This document shows positions 47,853-57,187 of a DNA stretch of 64,000 bases, piece by piece. How positions within the stretch are numbered: position 1 is the first letter of the stretch; each line of letters starts with the position of its first letter. The DNA comes from Psychrobacter sp. Choline-02u-9 (GTDB taxonomy: Bacteria; Pseudomonadota; Gammaproteobacteria; Pseudomonadales; Moraxellaceae): positions 1 through 64,000 of the forward strand of contig NZ_PJBF01000051.1 of the NCBI RefSeq assembly GCF_002836505.1, read 5' to 3'. The translations under genes and the position numbers were made by a program. Under the pieces are notes generated by a model. The model saw nothing but the letters and a program-made list of their open reading frames with translations. It did no database searches and was not told the DNA's origin.

Positions 47853-48863
47853 CTATTTCTGATTTCCTAATGCTTGCTGGAGTGTCGAGTGTTTGAACGA
47901 ATAACCTGCATCCAATAGCGCTTGTGGCAGCACCTTTTGACCATCGATAAGTAAGGTCGACATTTCGCCAAACATCAGCTTAAGCAAAAACTCTGGTAAA
48001 GTAAAAAAGGTTGGGCGATGTAGCCATGAGCCAAGTGCTTTGGTAAAAGTATGATTGGTCACAGGATTCGGAGCAGTAAGGTTATATACGACTGCATTTG
48101 TATTATTTGCGGTACTGTTTGCAGTCTTAATAGTGCTATCATTAATAGGTGCATTGTCTTGGGCTAAGCTTTCAATGTGATTAACGTCTGATTCTTTAGT
48201 AAGTTTAAGCTGCTGCTCAATAATAAAGATGACCGCACTAACCCAATCTTCACGGCTAATCCAGCTCATGATTTGTTGTCCATCACCCAACTGTCCACCG
48301 ACACCAAATTTAAAGGGTAGTAATAATTTAGCCACCATTCCGCCCTCAGGATGAATAACCACACCTGTTCTGACGATAGCCACAGGAACATCGTGTTCGG
48401 TCGCTTTAAGCGCTAATTGCTCCCATTCATCACATAGTGTATGAGCAAAATCCGTCTCATAATCGCTGTTTTCAGTCAGTGGCTTGTCGCCCTGCGTGCC
48501 ATACCAGCCAATCGCTGATCCGCTCACCAGTAACTTGGGTTTAGTACTAGCACGTGCGATAAAATCCAATATCGACTGAGTAGGTTTGATACGGCTCGCC
48601 ATCAATTCTTCTTTTCGCCCATCGCTCCAACGAGAGTCAGCAATCCCAGCACCTGCTAAATTTAATATGACATCAAAGCTCATATCAGACATTGCAAGCT
48701 CGTCATAAGTCATCATATTGATATCATCGGGATGTGGTTGACCGCTATCACGAGTTAGCCAAGTAATCGTCACGTCTTTATTTTGCGCGCGAGACCGTGC
48801 CATTAACTCTCGACTGAATGCACTTCCCAAAAATCCTGAACCGCCACTAATCAAAACATTCAT
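47853..48863 (-). CDS. TIGR01777-family epimerase (YfcH-like)
   Basis: A 336-residue extended SDR protein with an N-terminal nucleotide-binding motif GGSGFLGSAFSREL, NLAGAGIADSRWSDGRKEEL and the VSGSAIGWYGTQGD active-site region, all of the TIGR01777 group whose substrate is unknown. The C-terminal DUF1731 part (LPEFLLKLMFGEMSTLLIDGQKVLPQALLDAGYSF) is intact. A polar N/S/T-rich insertion at about 225-255 is longer than usual. GGGAGTAGGG precedes the ATG. Confidence 0.9.
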   Translation of the reverse strand: MNVLISGGSGFLGSAFSRELMARSRAQNKDVTITWLTRDSGQPHPDDINMMTYDELAMSDMSFDVILNLAGAGIADSRWSDGRKEELMASRIKPTQSILDFIARASTKPKLLVSGSAIGWYGTQGDKPLTENSDYETDFAHTLCDEWEQLALKATEHDVPVAIVRTGVVIHPEGGMVAKLLLPFKFGVGGQLGDGQQIMSWISREDWVSAVIFIIEQQLKLTKESDVNHIESLAQDNAPINDSTIKTANSTANNTNAVVYNLTAPNPVTNHTFTKALGSWLHRPTFFTLPEFLLKLMFGEMSTLLIDGQKVLPQALLDAGYSFKHSTLQQALGNQK

Positions 48864-49153
48864 ACCCTACTCCCTATATGCCTCAAATACCACCACTATG
48901 ACTTATCTTTGAGTTACTTATTGCTGAAGTACTTATCGTTCAATAAAAACTAGACTGTTATAACCATCGTCTGCTTTTTTGTGGTTTTTATCAAAACGAC
49001 TTTTACATGCTTTTGGTAAAGGAAGGTGAGCAAATAGGAAAGCTAGCAGATGGTTAATTTATAAACGCTCACGTAAATAAGGAGTAGCGACAATCATCAC
49101 TTTGCATTGCAAGCAATCGCTTATGAGAAATTTAAGAGTTCGTATAGAGAACG

Positions 49154-49783
49154 CTATCGAACGACGAAGCCTGTCGTTGCGTCACGAATTTGGCTAGGCA
49201 AGGTATAACCTAAAGTATCGCCCTGCAAATAACCAATTTGCTCATCGAAATAAGCATAGGCGGCCTCAAAAGTGCTAGCAGGCGTTTGTCCTGATGGGTT
49301 GCAGCTTGTAGAAACCAATAGACCAAATGGGTTCTCTTCACTGACCATCTGCTGGCAAAGCTGGCGAACTGTAGGATGCGAGATAACTCGAACAGCAATA
49401 GTCTGATGCTGTCCGGTAATCCAAGTAGGTACAGTGTTCGCAAGCGACTGAGGAATCGGTAATAACCAAGTATGTGCTTGGCGACTCTGCTGTTCGTCTC
49501 CGCTATCGCCTGTCTGCCAGCTATCAATAACCTGCTGACACTGAACATCATTTAAAGAGGCTAGCAAAGGTGCTAAGCGAGACACACTATCAGTAACGAC
49601 TATCATGCCTTTGGCTTGTGGACGTTGTTTGATATCCAAAATACGCTGAACAGCTGCTTGGTCATAAGGGTCGCAACCAATACCCCAAACGCTTTCTGTA
49701 GGGTACGCGAGCAGTTGCCCTTCTTTTAGCCATTTAGCAGCTTGGGTAGCAGAATTAGTAATAAGAGGTGTAAGTTGGCTCAT
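49154..49783 (-). CDS. tsaC: Threonylcarbamoyl-AMP synthase TsaC
   Basis: TsaC makes threonylcarbamoyl-AMP from threonine, bicarbonate and ATP, the first step of the t6A37 tRNA modification. The 209 residues are a YrdC/Sua5 domain without the Sua5 C-terminal domain: LLAYPTESVWGIGCDPYD, the KQRPQAKGMIVV lysine-arginine site and TSCNPSGQTPA, as in TsaC. It lies downstream of dprA, a common pairing in gammaproteobacteria. The ribosome binding site is weak. Confidence 0.93.
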   Translation of the reverse strand: MSQLTPLITNSATQAAKWLKEGQLLAYPTESVWGIGCDPYDQAAVQRILDIKQRPQAKGMIVVTDSVSRLAPLLASLNDVQCQQVIDSWQTGDSGDEQQSRQAHTWLLPIPQSLANTVPTWITGQHQTIAVRVISHPTVRQLCQQMVSEENPFGLLVSTSCNPSGQTPASTFEAAYAYFDEQIGYLQGDTLGYTLPSQIRDATTGFVVR

Positions 49784-49900
49784 GACTTAAATGGTTCGTA
49801 GAAGTAAATTCTAATAATACCACAAGAGAGATATTGTCTAGGAGAGTCTATAACTAAGGGCTGTCTATGCCAGTGTCTAATAAGGAATATTTACAATACT

Positions 49901-51151
49901 TTAAACGCGCAAATATCGTCCACCTTGTTCGCTGATGAGACCCATTAGTTCAAGCTCCATTAGCTGACCAATCAACTGCGGCGGTGCAAGCTTGGTTGCA
50001 CTAATAAGCGCATCTAAATCTTGCCCATGCCAGTCAAGCTGCTCATAGATTGCAGTTAAATGCTCAGGCACAACGACTGTACTGCGCGCAGGCTTTATCT
50101 CAGAGGTTGGTTGCTGGCTAGTAGATTTGATTGAGCTTGTCTCTATCGCTTCAGAAGTCTGAGTGATATTAGAGTGATTACTATTGAAATTAGTAGCGTT
50201 CGCTGTTCTATAAGCGCCTTTATCATAGTCAAGCTGACCATTGACATCTTCTAGTACTTGCTGAGGATGATAAACCAAGGTCGCGCCTTCACGAATTAAA
50301 TGATGACAGCCCTCTGCATTACTATTATCAATATGACTGGGAATAGCAAAGACCTGTTTACCTTGTTCAGACGTGAGACGTGCTGTTATAAGCGAGCCGC
50401 TTTTGATTGTCGCTTCCGTCACAATGGTCGCAAGACTCAGCCCAGCTACCAAACGATTGCGACGCGGAAAAGTATGTTTATGCGGCTGCGTGTGTGGTAG
50501 TAGCTCACTGATGATGCAGCCACCTTGCTCAATAATTTGAGTAAATAACTGATCTCGATGATTGGGATAGTTCACATCGATCCCTGTACCCATTACACCA
50601 ACCGTCCGTCCCTGATAGTCAGGGTCTGCCTGAGCTAGCGCGCCTAAATGTGCGCGTTTATCTACACCCATAGCTAGACCGCTAGTAACGATATAACCTG
50701 CTTGCGCTAAGTACTGCGCCATATCAAACGTGATTTTTTGCGCATGCGCGGTGGGTTTGCGGCTACCTACTATAGCGATTTGTGCTTGATGTAGGCGCGC
50801 GCTATTCCCACGATAAAATAATAATGGCGGCGGGTCGTAGATTTGTGAGAGTTGAGCAGGATAATCGGCGTCATCAGCGAATAGCAAGCCATAACGCCCC
50901 TCTATCAACGCTTGCTGAATCTTATCGATATTGGCGAGTGTTTGCTCTAGCTGTTCATGACGTTTGAGATGGGTATGATGAATACCGAGCTGCTTCCATG
51001 CCTCTACTTTGGCTTGCCAAGCAAGCTGCGGATAACCGAAAGAAGTGATCAGTTTGTGATAAGCAGATAACGACGCATTCACCTCGTACCACAGCGCTAA
51101 GATAGCGCGCTGATCGTCGGATAAAGAAGAGGTGACTGCCGTCATTGTCAT
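49901..51151 (-). CDS. dprA: DNA processing protein DprA
   Basis: DprA loads RecA on single-stranded DNA taken up in transformation. The 416 residues have an N-terminal SAM-like domain, the Rossmann core (VGSRKPTAHAQ, TSGLAMGVDKRAHLGAL, GTGIDVNYPNHRDQL, FPRRNRLVAGLS, EATIKSGSLITARL) and a C-terminal winged-helix DML1-like domain (LDALISATKLAPPQLIGQLMELELMGLI). A polar linker of about 60 residues joins the last two. It is followed by tsaC and preceded by the LysM gene. Confidence 0.95.
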   Translation of the reverse strand: MTMTAVTSSLSDDQRAILALWYEVNASLSAYHKLITSFGYPQLAWQAKVEAWKQLGIHHTHLKRHEQLEQTLANIDKIQQALIEGRYGLLFADDADYPAQLSQIYDPPPLLFYRGNSARLHQAQIAIVGSRKPTAHAQKITFDMAQYLAQAGYIVTSGLAMGVDKRAHLGALAQADPDYQGRTVGVMGTGIDVNYPNHRDQLFTQIIEQGGCIISELLPHTQPHKHTFPRRNRLVAGLSLATIVTEATIKSGSLITARLTSEQGKQVFAIPSHIDNSNAEGCHHLIREGATLVYHPQQVLEDVNGQLDYDKGAYRTANATNFNSNHSNITQTSEAIETSSIKSTSQQPTSEIKPARSTVVVPEHLTAIYEQLDWHGQDLDALISATKLAPPQLIGQLMELELMGLISEQGGRYLRV

Positions 51152-51220
51152 CTGTCTCGTATAGGCAAGCTTAGATTAGTATTTAGTTTAATATATTGCT
51201 TAATACAGCCTTATAGCTAT

Positions 51221-52330
51221 TTATAAATAAGGGGGTGGTAACAGCTGATCGCCAATATTAAGTGGTAACTCAGAGTCAAGTACGTAAGCATAACTGATGT
51301 GGTCAAAGGTATTAAAAACCATCACCATACCACTTGGCTCGTTTGGTAGACGTACCGGTGTGTCATTATCTTTAGTATCACGTACCAAAGGCCCTTTTTG
51401 ATAAACCGTCAGCACATCACCTGGTTTAGCACCTTGTAAGCTACCCAAATTGATGGCGACCACACTACCCTTCGCAGCTGAGCTGATAGAGTCCATCACA
51501 CGTACGATCATACCGCCGCGACTGACACTTGCAGGCGTTGGATAAAAGACAGGAGGAATAGCGTTGTCTAACTCTACAAAGACGCGATCCCCTTCACGCA
51601 CTTCTTTGCCATAGCTATCGATAAGCTGCAAGCTAGTCACACCATTACTTTCTGTAGAAGTAACAAGACCAGTCGCTACCTGCGTAACTTCTAAACCGAT
51701 CACTTCTTGAGTTTTGGGATCTACATATAGCTCACCCTCACGGTAGATGCCGTAACGCTGACCTACGATAAGCGGTACGCCTTTAGCATAGACTTTATCA
51801 CCACGCGCAGTAATCAAGTTACGGTTTTTAGAAGCTAAAATATAAGGCGTGGTATTAAAGTCTTGAGGATTAACGATAAGCGTTTTATCAAGCCAATGCT
51901 GAATAGCTGACCACGGAATAGGAGGAATACTATTGGCCGTCGAGGTAATCGCGACCGTACTCGTACTTACATTTCCAGTAAGCTGCTTTTCAACGCCAGC
52001 ACAGCCTTCACCAGTATCAACGCCAATCAGTGTTTTTCCTTGAATCACACAAAGAATGAGAACGTCATTAGGGTAAATAAGGTTTGGATTTTTGATTTGC
52101 TTATTGGTTACCCAAATTTCTTTCCAGCGCCATGGGCTGTCTAGGTAGCGACCTGAGATATCCCATAAGGTATCGCCTTTTTTAACGATATAACGATTGG
52201 GCGCATCAGCTTTGATAGTTGGCGGCGGGTTGTTAGCTTGAGCCGTGCTCATCAACATGGCACTACTAAACGTCGTAACTAATAATCCTTTTGCCAGTGC
52301 TTTTGCTGTCTTTTTTAAGCTCATCTTCAT
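51221..52330 (-). CDS. LysM-domain secreted protein
   Basis: A 369-residue protein with a signal peptide ending near AQAN and one LysM domain at about 45-95 (YIVKKGDTLWDISGRYLDSPWRWKEIW, then NPNLIYPNDVLIL), which binds peptidoglycan. The rest is beta-rich with no catalytic motif I can see. This is the conserved protein encoded upstream of dprA in pseudomonads and relatives, of unknown function. The ATG at 52330 is chosen, as the frame continues upstream to 52354 without a ribosome binding site; 52324 is also possible. Confidence 0.87.
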   Translation of the reverse strand: MKMSLKKTAKALAKGLLVTTFSSAMLMSTAQANNPPPTIKADAPNRYIVKKGDTLWDISGRYLDSPWRWKEIWVTNKQIKNPNLIYPNDVLILCVIQGKTLIGVDTGEGCAGVEKQLTGNVSTSTVAITSTANSIPPIPWSAIQHWLDKTLIVNPQDFNTTPYILASKNRNLITARGDKVYAKGVPLIVGQRYGIYREGELYVDPKTQEVIGLEVTQVATGLVTSTESNGVTSLQLIDSYGKEVREGDRVFVELDNAIPPVFYPTPASVSRGGMIVRVMDSISSAAKGSVVAINLGSLQGAKPGDVLTVYQKGPLVRDTKDNDTPVRLPNEPSGMVMVFNTFDHISYAYVLDSELPLNIGDQLLPPPYL

Positions 52331-52655
52331 CGTTATATCCACAATATGTACCACTGTGTTCGACGCAAAGAACTGTACTAGATTTATTACTGTAAAAATT
52401 TCTTAAATTAATAAAAAATCAAATTTATCAGCAACTTATTAATAAAATTCTCATGGCGATTATAGGGTAACTGTTCAGTGTAATTGGCTAGAATAATTCC
52501 TAAAAAAGCGCCTAGCACGATGATGATTTGCTGACGCTGTTTCTAATATTACAATTATATCTACCATAACACAATCATAAACACTTTATTACAATGGTGT
52601 AACTTTTACGCGGATACTTTTCCTTGTTGATAATAAGCCTAAAGACCATAATTAT
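52331..52655. other. Intergenic region thrC / LysM gene
   Basis: About 325 bp, very A+T-rich, between two minus-strand genes. It probably holds the LysM gene promoter. No terminator for thrC or RNA gene is evident. Confidence 0.4.
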
Positions 52656-54077
52656 TTAAGCAGGATTCGGCGTGACATGTTGGCGGATTTGTTCAGCGAC
52701 CAATTCTGCCTTGTTATCCAGTACCACTACATGCTGCGGTAAATCTTCTAACCCTTCAGTATGCACTGGACGAGCGATATCTATCTGACCGATAGCCTCA
52801 ACGATAGTATCTGCAAATTTAACGGGTAATGCTGTCTCTGCACAAACAATAATTTCACCATCTAGCTGTAGCTCTTTGGCAACCTTAATTCCGTCTGCAG
52901 TATGTGGATCAACCAATTCACCATGCTGATCATAAAGCGCTTTGATAGTCTGCAAGCGGTCGCTATGAGTAGATTTACCAGCAGCAAATCCATAACGCGT
53001 ATTAACCGCTTCCATCAAGTCAGATAAGTCAAAGCCCCGACCTGATTTTACGCCGTCAAATAACTCATGAACACGTGCGCTGTCTTTTTCCAGTAGTAAA
53101 TAAACAAAACGCTCAAAGTTAGACGCTTTTGAAATATCCATCGACGGACTAGAGGTTACATAAGTTTTTTCAGTCGGACGCGGCTGATAAGCGCCTTGAT
53201 TGAAGAAGTCATTTAAAACGTCGTTTTCATTGGTTGCGACAATCAGACGGTCAATTGGCAGTCCCATTTCGCGAGCGATGTGACCGGCACAAATATTACC
53301 GAAGTTACCTGATGGTACGCTAAAGCTGACTTTTTTATCGTTGCTCGTCGTGACCGCGAAGTAAGCTTTAAAGTAGTAAACAATCTGCGCTAGGATACGC
53401 CCCCAGTTGATAGAGTTTACCGTGCCTAGGTTATAAGCCGCTTTAAACTCAGCATCTTGCTGTAGCGCTTTAACGATGTCTTGGCAATCATCAAACATAC
53501 CATCGATAGCAATGTTATGAATATTTTCATCGGTCAAACTATACATCTGCGCACGCTGAAATTCACTCATTTTGCCATGCGGTGACAGCATAAACACTTC
53601 GATATTTTCTTTGCCGCGCAATGCATACTCTGCTGCACTACCGGTGTCACCACTGGTCGCACCAATGATCGTAATACGTGCGTCTTTTTTCTTAAGCACA
53701 TATTCAAAGGCATTGCCCAAAAACTGCATGGCAACATCTTTAAATGCCAATGTCGGACCGTTTGATAATCCTAGAATATATAAATTGTCTTCGAGCTTGC
53801 GGACAGGAACAATCTCGTCAGAGCCAAATACATCAGCAGTATAAGTGCGCTCAATGATATCTTGCAAATCAGCCACAGGAATATCAGTGGCAAAACGCTG
53901 CATAATCGCCATCGCAAGCTTTGGATAGCTGAGCGTACGCCATTCATCAAGGGTTGCACTATCGATATTTGGATAATGCTCAGGCAACATCAAACCACCA
54001 TCTGGGGCAAGACCCATCAAAAGCACATCACTAAAATCCATCGGCGCTGTCTGACCACGGGTACTGATATATTTCAT
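52656..54077 (-). CDS. thrC: Threonine synthase
   Basis: ThrC is a PLP enzyme that turns O-phosphohomoserine into threonine. The 473 residues begin MKYISTRGQTAPMDFSDVLL, and the PLP lysine is in GPTLAFKDVAMQFLGN, with TIIGATSGDTGSAAEYAL as the phosphate-binding part; the later VPSGNFGNICAG block is also typical of the family. AGGACAATCTA lies before the ATG. It follows rsmB after 46 bp and could be transcribed with fmt-rsmB. thrA and thrB are not here. Confidence 0.95.
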   Translation of the reverse strand: MKYISTRGQTAPMDFSDVLLMGLAPDGGLMLPEHYPNIDSATLDEWRTLSYPKLAMAIMQRFATDIPVADLQDIIERTYTADVFGSDEIVPVRKLEDNLYILGLSNGPTLAFKDVAMQFLGNAFEYVLKKKDARITIIGATSGDTGSAAEYALRGKENIEVFMLSPHGKMSEFQRAQMYSLTDENIHNIAIDGMFDDCQDIVKALQQDAEFKAAYNLGTVNSINWGRILAQIVYYFKAYFAVTTSNDKKVSFSVPSGNFGNICAGHIAREMGLPIDRLIVATNENDVLNDFFNQGAYQPRPTEKTYVTSSPSMDISKASNFERFVYLLLEKDSARVHELFDGVKSGRGFDLSDLMEAVNTRYGFAAGKSTHSDRLQTIKALYDQHGELVDPHTADGIKVAKELQLDGEIIVCAETALPVKFADTIVEAIGQIDIARPVHTEGLEDLPQHVVVLDNKAELVAEQIRQHVTPNPA

Positions 54078-54123
54078 TAGATTGTCCTGTCTACAATAAT
54101 GTTATTCAATAGTTAAAAATGGT

Positions 54124-55725
54124 TTATTCAGCAGTTTTTTGTAGCAATGCATAATAAAAACCATCGCCACTCGCGCTATCAATCGGTAAGCACTGACGAC
54201 CGATCGCTTGTTCAATGCCCCAGTTGCAATCGTCGGTAAACTCAATCACTACCGCATCATTATGATGAGTAATAAAGTCCTGCATTTGCTCGACGTTTTC
54301 TTGCTTTAAGATAGAACATGTCACATACAACAGATAACCACCAGCTTTGAGTTGTGGCCATAAATTATGCAAGATGTCTGCTTGTAGCAGCGCTGTTTGC
54401 TCGATATCTTCTTCGGTACGCAAGATACTGATATCTGGATGACGGCGAATCACGCCAGTCGCAGTACAAGGAGAGTCCAATAATATCGCATCAAATACGG
54501 GTTCATTTGTCGCCGCTTTTTTATTTTTTCCATGCTGCCATCTGGTCGCATCTGCACAGACGATATTAAGTGCAATGCTGTTATCTGCTTGCTGCAAATC
54601 ATGCTGACTTAAATTTAGGCGCTGTAAATTCTCACGAATACGCTCGATACGTGGTGCTTCGTTATCGATAGCTGTTACTTTGATGTTGGTATTTTCAGGC
54701 GACGTTTCAGATGACATCCCATTGTTATCTTGTTTCACGTGAAACAACGATGACTGGTCGTTAGCACTTATAAGCTCTAACCAATGAGCAAGCTTACCAC
54801 CAGGGGCTGCACAAGCATCTAGAATATGTATCTCTTTCCCAACACTATCACTGTCAGTATCGTCAGCACTTTTACTTTCAACGCTGAGCTTAGCCATCAA
54901 TGCTTGATTAATAATCGGTGCAGCTAACTGAGCATGCATATCTTGAACGCTAGCTGTTCCTAAAGCAAAATCAGGCAAAGCGTTAACGGCAGTGCTTTGA
55001 TGTAGTCTAAGACCTTTGGTTGATAGCGTGGTGGAAGTGGCAGACCCTGATGAGTTTGCTACCTTAAAACCAGTCGTTAGCTCAACGATATCTGCATCAA
55101 TTTCTGCGCCATCCAATGCATGCTGATAATCCTCTACCGAAGTAACCGCCGAATTCACTCGTAAAAACATCGGGGCTGGTTGGCGCAAGCCTTGTGTCAG
55201 CTCATCATACTGTTCGCTCCAATCTTGTTTAAGCTGATAAGCGAGCCAATTCGGTAGACTATGCTTTTTATCGCATTTCTTACGGAATTTGCTTGGATTC
55301 TTGGCGACTTTACGCAAAATAGCATTCACCAAACCAGTCGAATGAGCAAACTCAATTTCTTTGGCTGCTTCAACGGTTTCATGAATTGCAGCATGGTCAG
55401 CCACTTCTAAATATAGCAACTGTACTAAGCCGACTTGAATGGTGGTACGCACTTCAACTTCGTCGATAGGGTTGTCTGCTAAGCTATCGAGCAAACGTGC
55501 CAGCGCATGCCATTGACGCAATGTCGTGAGCAGTAATGCATGAGCAAAGCCTTTATCGCCATCGTGCAGACTATTCAGTAACGGATCAAGGACGCTTGAG
55601 AGCGACTGACCATTTTGAATAGCCAGTAAGGTACGAATCACACGCACGCGTACGCTGCCATTCATAATAAGATTGCTTGATGGTTTGAGCTTATTGTTTC
55701 TAGGCGCAGTACTGTTTTGTCTCAT
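54124..55725 (-). CDS. rsmB: 16S rRNA m5C967 methyltransferase RsmB
   Basis: RsmB (Sun/Fmu) methylates C967 of 16S rRNA. The 533 residues have an N-terminal NusB-like domain (about 25-170) and the catalytic domain with SAM motif I ILDACAAPGGKLAHWLEL and the catalytic cysteines in LLDSPCTATGVIRRHPDI and YVTCSILKQENV. The protein is about 100 residues longer than E. coli RsmB because of polar insertions. One of these (SANDQSSLFHVKQDNNG, just after motif I) contains an exact parS site in its DNA. fmt is upstream, the usual order. Confidence 0.95.
   Translation of the reverse strand: MRQNSTAPRNNKLKPSSNLIMNGSVRVRVIRTLLAIQNGQSLSSVLDPLLNSLHDGDKGFAHALLLTTLRQWHALARLLDSLADNPIDEVEVRTTIQVGLVQLLYLEVADHAAIHETVEAAKEIEFAHSTGLVNAILRKVAKNPSKFRKKCDKKHSLPNWLAYQLKQDWSEQYDELTQGLRQPAPMFLRVNSAVTSVEDYQHALDGAEIDADIVELTTGFKVANSSGSATSTTLSTKGLRLHQSTAVNALPDFALGTASVQDMHAQLAAPIINQALMAKLSVESKSADDTDSDSVGKEIHILDACAAPGGKLAHWLELISANDQSSLFHVKQDNNGMSSETSPENTNIKVTAIDNEAPRIERIRENLQRLNLSQHDLQQADNSIALNIVCADATRWQHGKNKKAATNEPVFDAILLDSPCTATGVIRRHPDISILRTEEDIEQTALLQADILHNLWPQLKAGGYLLYVTCSILKQENVEQMQDFITHHNDAVVIEFTDDCNWGIEQAIGRQCLPIDSASGDGFYYALLQKTAE
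54731..54746. promoter_or_regulatory. Canonical parS site inside rsmB
   Basis: TGTTTCACGTGAAACA is an exact match to the consensus ParB binding site. It is read in the rsmB frame as part of the LFHVKQ residues in a polar, poorly conserved loop, so the site is constrained at the DNA level without disturbing the enzyme core. Confidence 0.92.
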
Positions 55726-55790
55726 TAAATTTCATTTCCTTGACGTATGATCGATAGCGTCTTGTGCAAGTAGGTTAAATATAAGTAGCG

Positions 55791-56867
55791 TTATTTTGTT
55801 TCTGACATAAATTGATCGCCGTCATTTAATTGGTTGCCATGGCAAACTTGTTCAGCTGTCATTGGCTTACCACCTGCAAACTGCAAGTGAGTAATGGCTA
55901 AAGTGGTGGCTGATGATTCAGCGTCACTCTCTTTACCACAAGCGACTAAAATCGCTTTTCGTCCGACACTGATAACCGTTCCAGCAGGTTCATTGGTTTG
56001 CTGCGATGTATTTACAGGTAAGCTAGCCAACACTTTGACGCGCTGCTCTGCTAGGAAAGTATAAGCACCTGGCCATGGCGTCAGCCCACGAATTTGGCGT
56101 TCAATAGCGGCAGCAGGCTGCGACCAATCAACTTCGCCTTCGGTTTTGACCAGCTTTTCAGCATAGTTAGCTTGACTATCATCTTGAGCGATAGCTTGAG
56201 CTTGATAAGTGGGCAAATCCTTTAATACCGTACTAATGGCTGTCGCACCAAGTGCAGCCATCTTATCATGTAGGCTAGCAGCGGTGTCATCAGAGGCAAT
56301 ACTTTCGCTGACTTTATAAAGCATATCACCCGTATCAAGACCTTTGTCCATCTGCATAATGGTAATGCCGGTCTCATCATCTCCGGCCAAGAGTGCACGA
56401 TGGATAGGTGCAGCACCACGCCAGCGTGGTAACAGTGAAGCGTGAATATTCAAGCAACCATGAGTAGGCGTCTCTAATACACCGATAGGTAGGATCAACC
56501 CGTAAGCGGCAACAATCATCACATCTGGTTGATAGGTGCGCAGAGTTTGCCTAGCAGCTAGACCTTCTGCACTAGACTTTTTAAAAGTGACTGGCTGCTC
56601 TACAGCGATATCATGTGTCAATGCAACTTCTTTTACCGCAGAGGCTGACAGTTTTTGACCACGACCTGCTTTACGATCAGGCTGCGTGTAAACAGCGACT
56701 ATCTCTATATTCAGCGCTTCTTGCTGTTCGATTAATACTGATAGACTGATAGCAGCGAATTCAGGTGTACCCGCAAATACGACCCTTAATCGGTTAGTAG
56801 TTGGGTTATCATGGTCAGTAAGCGAGTTAGATGTATCAAAGGTAGGAGCAGTTGTAGTCATAATCAT
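55791..56867 (-). CDS. fmt: Methionyl-tRNA formyltransferase
   Basis: Fmt formylates initiator Met-tRNA using 10-formyltetrahydrofolate. The 358 residues are longer than usual by an N-terminal extension of about 25 residues. They contain RVVFAGTPEFAAISL, NIHASLLPRWRGAAPIHRALLAGDDETGITIM and the C-terminal OB-like domain with RQIRGLTPWPGAYT. The start at 56867 or the ATG two codons on has no clear ribosome binding site. def, normally just upstream, is not present. Confidence 0.94.
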   Translation of the reverse strand: MIMTTTAPTFDTSNSLTDHDNPTTNRLRVVFAGTPEFAAISLSVLIEQQEALNIEIVAVYTQPDRKAGRGQKLSASAVKEVALTHDIAVEQPVTFKKSSAEGLAARQTLRTYQPDVMIVAAYGLILPIGVLETPTHGCLNIHASLLPRWRGAAPIHRALLAGDDETGITIMQMDKGLDTGDMLYKVSESIASDDTAASLHDKMAALGATAISTVLKDLPTYQAQAIAQDDSQANYAEKLVKTEGEVDWSQPAAAIERQIRGLTPWPGAYTFLAEQRVKVLASLPVNTSQQTNEPAGTVISVGRKAILVACGKESDAESSATTLAITHLQFAGGKPMTAEQVCHGNQLNDGDQFMSETK

Positions 56868-57187
56868 GCATTATATAAGGTTTATTTGTTCATTATAGGT
56901 GAGTTTACGGCGCAGTGCCATGATTGTAATGACCTCACTTCATGATAACCAATGACATTATTTGCCTTTATAATATCAAGGACATCGAACGTTCTATTTA
57001 TATCTTTTACAAAACAATTTGGTGTTAATAACCACTCTCTGTAAACAGTAAGCCGTTATTCTGCTATAAATAGAAGGTAACACTAAAAATTTTAGACAAT
57101 TCAACCGTCGTATAATTCATCTACTGTATGTAGAAACTTAATTTTATTTCACTATATTCTTTCGTGTCGAGATAGGGCCACGCTTTC
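56868..57187. other. Divergent intergenic region fmt / hybrid sensor
   Basis: About 320 bp, A+T-rich, carrying the divergent promoters of fmt and the sensor gene. I see no clear consensus pair, parS site or DnaA box. Confidence 0.4.
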
